This document shows, in pieces, positions 58,278-64,000 of a stretch of 64,000 nucleotides of DNA. Below the pieces are notes generated by a model. It searched no databases, had not been told where the DNA came from, and worked only from the letters and a program-made list of their open reading frames with translations. The stretch lies in the NCBI GenBank assembly GCA_022376925.1, contig JAIOJX010000031.1, positions 137,100,854 to 137,164,853 on the forward strand, given 5' to 3'. The stretch is from Tragulus kanchil. Its lineage: Eukaryota > Chordata > Mammalia > Artiodactyla > Tragulidae. The position numbers and the translations under genes are program-made. Each line of letters opens with the position of its first letter. Within the stretch, counting starts at the first letter, position 1.

Positions 58278-58712
58278 TGCCTTAAATGCCCCGAACTGAT
58301 AAGTCTATGGGTATTGTGCAAGAGGCTCTGTGTGCATGTTTGGGAGTATCTTCAGTACTCAGGTGATTTACAACTCTACCACCATCTTAACTTGCTGCTT
58401 ACATTGAGCCTCAAAGCTAACCAGAGGTGAGAATTTAGGACTTACCTCAAGCTTCACATCATTCTTGAGAATGTGTATACCCCTATCTATATGCATGGCT
58501 TTTCAATATCTTAGATACCTTATTTCTCAGCTTTTTATTCAAAGGTTTTTGGTATGTTTGCCCCAACTGTTACTCACTGCCCGAGACAACTAAGATTTTA
58601 ACAGTTGAGAAATATCTTCAAAGGACAAGCTCTTAGCACAGAACTAATTTTATTGAAGTCAAATAAGATCTTTTGAGTGAGGTCTTCTACGGAATCATTA
58701 TATTAGTTGCAT
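58278..58712. other. Unique DNA, no gene seen
   Basis: No firm repeat or domain; may be the older LINE continuing. Confidence 0.4.
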
Positions 58713-60085
58713 GTTGTTGTTGTTCAGTCACCAAGTCATGTCCAACTCTGCCGCCCCATGGACAGCAGACCAGACTTCCCTGTCTCTCACAATCTCCTGG
58801 AGTTTGCCCAAGTTCATGTCTTTTGAATTGGCGATGCCATACAACCTTCTCATCCTCTGTTGCTCTTGTTTCCTTCTACCTTCAATCTTTCCCAGCATTA
58901 GGGTCTTTTCCAATGAGTCAGCTCTTCACATCAGGTAGCCAAAGTATTGGAGCTTTAGCACCAGTGTTTTTGAGGAGTATTCAGGGTTGATTTTCTTTAA
59001 GATTGACTAGTTGAATCTCCTTGATGCCAAAGGATTCTTAAGAGTTTTCTTCAGCACCACCATTCAAAACCATCAATTCTTTGATGCTCTGCTTTTTTTT
59101 TATGGCTTACAGTTCTTACATCCATACATGACTACTGGAAAGACTGCAACCTTGACTATATGGACCATTGTTGGCAAAGGGATGTCTTTGCTTTTCAATC
59201 CACTGCCTAGGTTTGTCATAGCTTTCCTGCCAAGAAGCAATTGTCTTCTAGTTTCATGGCCACAGTCACCATCTGCATTGATTTTAGAGCCTAAGAATAG
59301 GAAATCTGTCACCGCTTCCACCTTTTCCCTTTCTATTTGCCATGAATGATGGGACCAGATACCATGATCTTAGTTTTTCTAATATTGATTTTAAGCCAGC
59401 TTTTTCACCCTCTTCTTTTACCCTCATCAAGAGGCTCTTTAGTTCCTCTTCATTTTCTGCCATTAAAGTGGTATCATTTGCATATACAAGGTTATTGATA
59501 TTTTTTCTGGAAAACTTGATTCCAGCTTGTAACTCATCCAGTCTGACATTTCACATGATGTGCTCTAGTGTATATGTTAAATAAACAGAGTGACAATAAA
59601 CAACCCTTTGTACTCCTTTCTTTTGAACCAGTCAGTTGTTTCATATGAGGTTCTAAATGTTTCTTATTGGGCCACATACAGGTTTCTCAGGAGACAGGTA
59701 AGATGATCTAGTATTCCCATCTGTTTAAGAGTTTTCCACAGTTTGTTGTGATCTACGCAGCCAAAGGCTTTTAAAGAATGGTCGATGAAACAAAGATAGA
59801 TTTTTTTGGAATTCTGTTGCTTTTTCTATGATCCAGTGAATGTTGGCAATTTGATGTTTGGTTCCTCTGCCTTTTCTAAATCCAGCTTGAACATCTGGAA
59901 TTTCTTAGTTCATGTAATGCTAAAGCCTAGTTTGGAGGATTTTGAGCATAATCTTACTAGCACGGGAGATGAGTGCAATTGTCCTGTAGTTTGAACATTT
60001 CTTTAATACTGACCTTCTTGGGAAATGAGATGAAGTTTGACCTTTCCCAGTCCTGTGGCCACCGCTGAGTTTTCCTAATGACTCC
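58713..60085 (-). pseudogene. BovB LINE, antisense: reverse transcriptase to 3' end, degenerate
   Basis: The left end is the BovB 3' tail in complement (tgttgttcagtcaccaagtc, then atgtccaactctgcc). Further right comes the C-terminal region, e.g. a 73-residue minus frame (59100-59321). It has FLFLGSKINADGDCGHETRR, then a GRKAM segment and MYGCK, typical of the BovB protein end. Next come palm and fingers regions (aaagtggtatcatttgcata corresponds to the ADDT motif, here tyr-ala-asn-asp-thr). Frames are broken repeatedly, the YADD motif is altered, and the endonuclease is missing. Confidence 0.88.
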
Positions 60086-60760
60086 TTTTTGATGATGAGG
60101 CTTTGAGAGAGAGCTCTGGCCTCACTCTGTTCCCTTTTGAATTAGGAATGCAAGTTATTATTTTTCAAGGCCTCCACAGTGCTGAAGAGTGGGGAATGTT
60201 AAGTTATAATGCCACAAAGTGTGCTGATTTCTCTGAGATTTAATTTTTTTGACCATTTTTACCAGTTCTTTTTCATTGCTTTTATGGAGGGAGGACTTTG
60301 GCTGTTCCTTATTCTACCATTTTTGCTGACATTTCAACCTTCACAGTTTTGATTATTAGTCAACTATTTTGTGCGGTGTCACTCAAGTGGTATTCTGTTT
60401 GATTTATTTCTCATGAGTAGACTTGATCTATGTTTTCTTGAGGAGAAATACCACAGAGTTAAAATGCCAATCCCTTTATATCATATCAAGGGAATACAGT
60501 ATGAAAGTGACTTGCCATGTAGATATTAACCTTGATCACCTGGATGAAGCAGTGTTTGTCATATTTCTCCACTGTTATGTTACTTCCCCCTTCTCTTTTT
60601 GTACTGTAATCTGTGAAAGGAAGTCACTATGCACAACCCACACTTAAGAAGTGGGAGCTCTATTCCATGTCCTTAAAAGTAAAATTTAACACATTAATGA
60701 TTTGGAATGCTGTTTAGGAGATGTATCTATTCTCTCCCAATACTACTTTTTGAAATTTAC
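60086..60760. other. DNA between BovB copies, no gene seen
   Basis: It includes a 74-codon plus frame at 60423-60647 without a domain. Its copy lies at 61260-61935. Confidence 0.45.
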
Positions 60761-60765
60761 AGAGG

Positions 60766-61259
60766 GACAATAAACCACCCTTTGTACTCCTTTCTTTTGA
60801 ACCAGTCAGTTGTTTCATATGAGGTTCTAAATGTTTCTTATTGGGCCACATACAGGTTTCTCAGGAGACAGGTAAGATGATCTAGTATTCCCATCTGTTT
60901 AAGAGTTTTCCACAGTTTGTTGTGATCTACGCAGCCAAAGGCTTTTAAAGAATGGTCGATGAAACAAAGATAGATTTTTTTGGAATTCTGTTGCTTTTTC
61001 TATGATCCAGTGAATGTTGGCAATTTGATGTTTGGTTCCTCTGCCTTTTCTAAATCCAGCTTGAACATCTGGAATTTCTTAGTTCATGTAATGCTAAAGC
61101 CTAGTTTGGAGGATTTTGAGCATAATCTTACTAGCACGGGAGATGAGTGCAATTGTCCTGTAGTTTGAACATTTCTTTAATACTGACCTTCTTGGGAAAT
61201 GAGATGAAGTTTGACCTTTCCCAGTCCTGTGGCCACCGCTGAGTTTTCCTAATGACTCC
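60766..61259 (-). pseudogene. BovB antisense fragment, second copy in the duplication
   Basis: It repeats 59592-60085 nearly exactly and has no 3' end of its own. Confidence 0.88.
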
Positions 61260-61939
61260 TTTTTGATGATGAGGCTTTGAGAGAGAGCTCTGGCCTCACT
61301 CTGTTCCCTTTTGAATTAGGAATGCAAGTTATTATTTTTCAAGGCCTCCACAGTGCTGAAGAGTGGGGAATGTTAAGTTATAATGCCACAAAGTGTGCTG
61401 ATTTCTCTGAGATTTAATTTTTTTGACCATTTTTACCAGTTCTTTTTCATTGCTTTTATGGAGGGAGGACTTTGGCTGTTCCTTATTCTACCATTTTTGC
61501 TGACATTTCAACCTTCACAGTTTTGATTATTAGTCAACTATTTTGTGCGGTGTCACTCAAGTGGTATTCTGTTTGATTTATTTCTCATGAGTAGACTTGA
61601 TCTATGTTTTCTTGAGGAGAAATACCACAGAGTTAAAATGCCAATCCCTTTATATCATATCAAGGGAATACAGTATGAAAGTGACTTGCCATGTAGATAT
61701 TAACCTTGATCACCTGGATGAAGCAGTGTTTGTCATATTTCTCCACTGTTATGTTACTTCCCCCTTCTCTTTTTGTACTGTAATCTGTGAAAGGAAGTCA
61801 CTATGCACAACCCACACTTAAGAAGTGGGAGCTCTATTCCATGTCCTTAAAAGTAAAATTTAACACATTAATGATTTGGAATGCTGTTTAGGAGATGTAT
61901 CTATTCTCTCCCAATACTACTTTTTTGAAATTTACTGAT

Positions 61940-62525
61940 AGGTTTTTTATAATTTGTTATTTTATATTGTAATAGTACTGACTAACAATGTTGTGTTAGA
62001 TTCAGGTGTACAACAAAATGATTCAATTATTTCCATTATGGTTTTTCATAGGCTATAGAAGACAGTTTTCCATGCTACAGAGTAGAATCTTGTTGTTCAA
62101 CCATTGTACGTATAATAGTTTACATCTGCTAACCCCAACTTCCCACTCCATCCTTCCTTCAAGTCTGTTCTCTATGTCCGTGAGTCTGTTTCTATTTTGC
62201 AGAGAGGTTATTTGTGTCATAGTTTTTCATTTGGTATTTGTTTTTCTTTCTGACTTCCCTCATTGAGTATGATAATCTCTAGTTGCTCCATGTTATGTAC
62301 CTTATCTTTTTTATCCATTCATCTGTCAGTGGACATTTAGGTTATTTCTGTGTCTGGCTATTGTGAATAGTGCTGCTATGAACAATGGGGCTGTCAGAAT
62401 CTTTTTGAATTAGAGTTTCGTCTGGTTACACGCCTAAGTGTGGACTGCTGGGTCATATAATAATTATATTTTTAGTTTTCTGAGGAAATTCCACACTGTT
62501 TTCCATAGCAGCTGTACCAACTTAC
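61940..62525 (-). mobile_element. L1 3' region, antisense
   Basis: The antisense L1 series is clear: gttagattcaggtgtacaac, caagtctgttctctatgtcc, ccattcatctgtcagtggac, gctattgtgaatagtgctgc, ccatagcagctgtaccaact. Confidence 0.87.
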
Positions 62526-62539
62526 ATTTGAGGGACATT

Positions 62540-63230
62540 TGCAAATGAAGACAATGATAGCTCTGACTAAATATGATTGATTACAGGTCAATCGTCTAAT
62601 CTATCAATGTAATCCATTATAATAACAAAGGAGATAACCATATTCTAGCAACAGACACAGAAGATAGATTTGATAAAATTCAGTAGATATTAAAACTGTG
62701 AATAAAATACCAACAAAAGGAAATAAAACCATGGTTTAATAATAACAACAGCAAAAATGAACTAAACAGCAAACAAACTGATTTCATATGATTTGACAAT
62801 AAATGGGGAATATCTACTCTGGCTAGTATTTAGTATTTAGTCTCTAAAATTGCAATACTATAAAGCATGAAACAAAGGACCACTAGTATAAACAATAAGG
62901 GAGACAACAATGCATTTGCTAATGGCATCTACAACATAGAAAATAAAAAGATTGCATTTTATAGGCTTTTAAAATTTGCTTTATAAGAAGATATCAGAAT
63001 TTGGTAAGGTGACTGGGTATAAATAGAAAGATGAATTACATTACTCTAGAAAACAGTACATAAAAATGTTGGCTATAAAATATTGTTCTATGACATTGGT
63101 TTTAAATAACAAATTTTACAATATTTAGAATAAATTTAAAAGAAAAGCATGGAATCTATTTGAACATACTTATAAAATCAGAACAGTATGAAATTTGTTC
63201 AGTATGAAATGATACTGTTCAGAATGAAAA
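62540..63230 (+). mobile_element. Older L1-like ORF2 remnant, sense
   Basis: AT-rich DNA with L1 ORF2 echoes (aacaaaggagataaccatat, gatttgataaaattcagtag, gactgggtataaatagaaag). Decay is heavy. Confidence 0.5.
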
Positions 63231-64000
63231 GGCAAAAGGATATGAAACTGAAGGATGAGCTCCCCAGGTTGGTAGGTTCTCAATATGCTACTGGAAAAGA
63301 GCAGGGAAATACCCAGAAGGAATAAAAGGGCTGAGCAAGCAAAAAAAACACACAGTTGTGGATATGACTGGTAGTGAAACTAAAGTTTGATGCTAAAGGA
63401 AAACGTTGCACAGGAACCTGGAATATTAGGTCCATGAATCAAGGAATGTTGAATGCGATCAAACAGGAGATGCCAGGAGTGAACATTGCCATTTTAGCAA
63501 TCAGTGAACTAAAATGGACAGAAATGATTGAATTTAATTCAGATGACCATCACGTCTCCGACTGTGGGAAAGAATCCCTTAGAAGAAATGGATTAGGCCT
63601 CATAGTCAACAGAAGAGTCTGAGATGCAGTACTTGGGTTCAGTCTCAAAAACAACAGAATGATCTCAGGTTCCAAGGCAAATCATTGAGTATTACAGTAA
63701 CCCAGGTCCATGCCCCAAGCACTAATGCTAAAAATGGTGAAGTTGAATGGTTCTATGAAGACCTACAAGATCTTCTAGAACTAATACCACCCGCCCCAAA
63801 AGTCCTCTTCATCACTGGGGACTGGAATGCAGAAGTAGGAAGTCAAGAGATACCTGAAATAACAGGCAAATTTGGCTGTGGAGTACAAAATGAAGCAGGG
63901 CAAAGGCCAACAGAGTTTTGCGAAGAGTGTTCTTCTAAAAACACAAGAGATGACTGTACACAAGGATATCAACAATGCATTTGCTAATGGCATCTACAAC
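62905..64000 (+). repeat. Start of an 18th direct duplication, offset 1065 (62905 and 63970)
   Basis: The last 31 bases repeat 62905-62935 exactly (caacaatgcatttgctaatg and on). The few bases before (aaggatat) echo aagggaga before the first copy. The second copy runs out of the window. Confidence 0.9.
63330..63969 (+). pseudogene. BovB LINE 5' part: AP-type endonuclease, degenerate
   Basis: The endonuclease nicks target DNA for BovB retrotransposition. Frame 63374-63622 has GTWNIRSMNQG (the N-terminal asn-ile-arg motif), AILAISELKWT (the catalytic glutamate region) and GLGLIVN. A stop after 63622 and a frame change lead to 63685-63987, with VHAPSTNAKN and GDWNAEVG (the family GDFN motif). 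The N-terminal motifs are intact but the frame is broken, so the copy is dead. It stops where a duplication junction begins at 63970. Confidence 0.9.

Larger units (their letters stand above)
59592..61935 (+). repeat. Direct duplication, offset 1174 (59592-60760 and 60766-61935)
   Basis: The spacer is five bases (agagg), and it echoes the flank agagt before the left copy. Half of the antisense BovB (59592-60085) is therefore repeated at 60766-61259. Confidence 0.95.

Noticed and set aside
59011..59349. Plus-strand frame of 112 codons
   Set aside because: It is the reverse strand of BovB coding sequence, whose true frame is on the minus strand.
1..64000. A new mobile element of about 1.1 kb
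   Set aside because: The repeated units share no sequence with one another, have no common ends and no target-site duplications, and sit next to their source each time.

Overview
The window is nuclear DNA from a ruminant mammal. It carries BovB (RTE) LINEs, many Bov-tA/BovA SINEs and many tRNA-headed SINEs of the CHR type, over a background of older mammalian repeats (L1, L2, MIR, Tigger/MER2-like, MER5-like). BovB together with Bov-tA is diagnostic of Ruminantia; the species cannot be fixed from the sequence alone. I found no convincing protein-coding exon. Long reading frames are either repeats (SINE bodies read in several frames, BovB reverse transcriptase and endonuclease remnants) or short chance frames. 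The window looks like intergenic or deep intronic DNA.

The dominant structure is not a gene. About eighteen direct duplications fill more than half of the window, almost all with an offset of 1.0 to 1.2 kb. Pairs lie at 1/1144, 3456/4569, 8875/9942, 13276/14434, 17050/18151, 18905/20021, 21471/22667, 27971/29067, 35691/36802, 40542/41538, 43520/44640, 46221/47368, 50008/51089, 51830/52940, 55891/57101 and 59592/60766. A further pair starts at 62905 and its second copy begins only 31 bases before the window ends. One odd pair (54812/55219, offset 407) has its crossover inside two related SINEs. The copies are nearly identical, are unrelated from pair to pair, and cut through SINEs and LINEs without target-site duplications. 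At many junctions the spacer is a garbled version of the flank of one copy, and shortened homopolymers cluster near the joins. The best explanation is unmerged contig overlaps or gap-fill error in the assembly, not a biological system.

Region by region: 1-2.06 kb, a duplicated block with an old SINE; 2.2-5.6 kb, a Tigger-like MITE, a U6 snRNA pseudogene and several SINEs; 5.7-6.9 kb, an L1 3' region with a nested Bov-tA; 6.9-8.9 kb, unique; 8.9-16.2 kb, two large duplications, SINEs and MIRs; 16.6-21.1 kb, a SINE and a three-step duplication chain; 21.5-23.8 kb, an LTR-like element with a 23-unit GAGCT-type array and a minisatellite of four 50-base units each carrying a tRNA B-box-like core; 24.6-27.1 kb, an ancient L2 split by L1 insertions; 27.2-30.2 kb, a SINE with clean target-site duplications and a duplication; 30.2-35.7 kb, mostly unique with L2 and MIR remnants; 35.7-40.5 kb, a duplication, a TG microsatellite, Bov-tA SINEs and MER5-like elements; 40.5-43.5 kb, a BovB reverse-transcriptase remnant broken by a duplication; 43.5-48.5 kb, two duplications with BovA and CHR SINEs; 48.5-54.3 kb, a rearranged L1/BovB mosaic in overlapping duplications; 54.4-58.3 kb, a cluster of SINEs in an L1-like body; 58.7-61.9 kb, an antisense BovB; 62-64 kb, L1 remnants and the endonuclease end of a sense BovB. 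Nothing here works together as a pathway; the content is transposon strata plus assembly-scale duplication.
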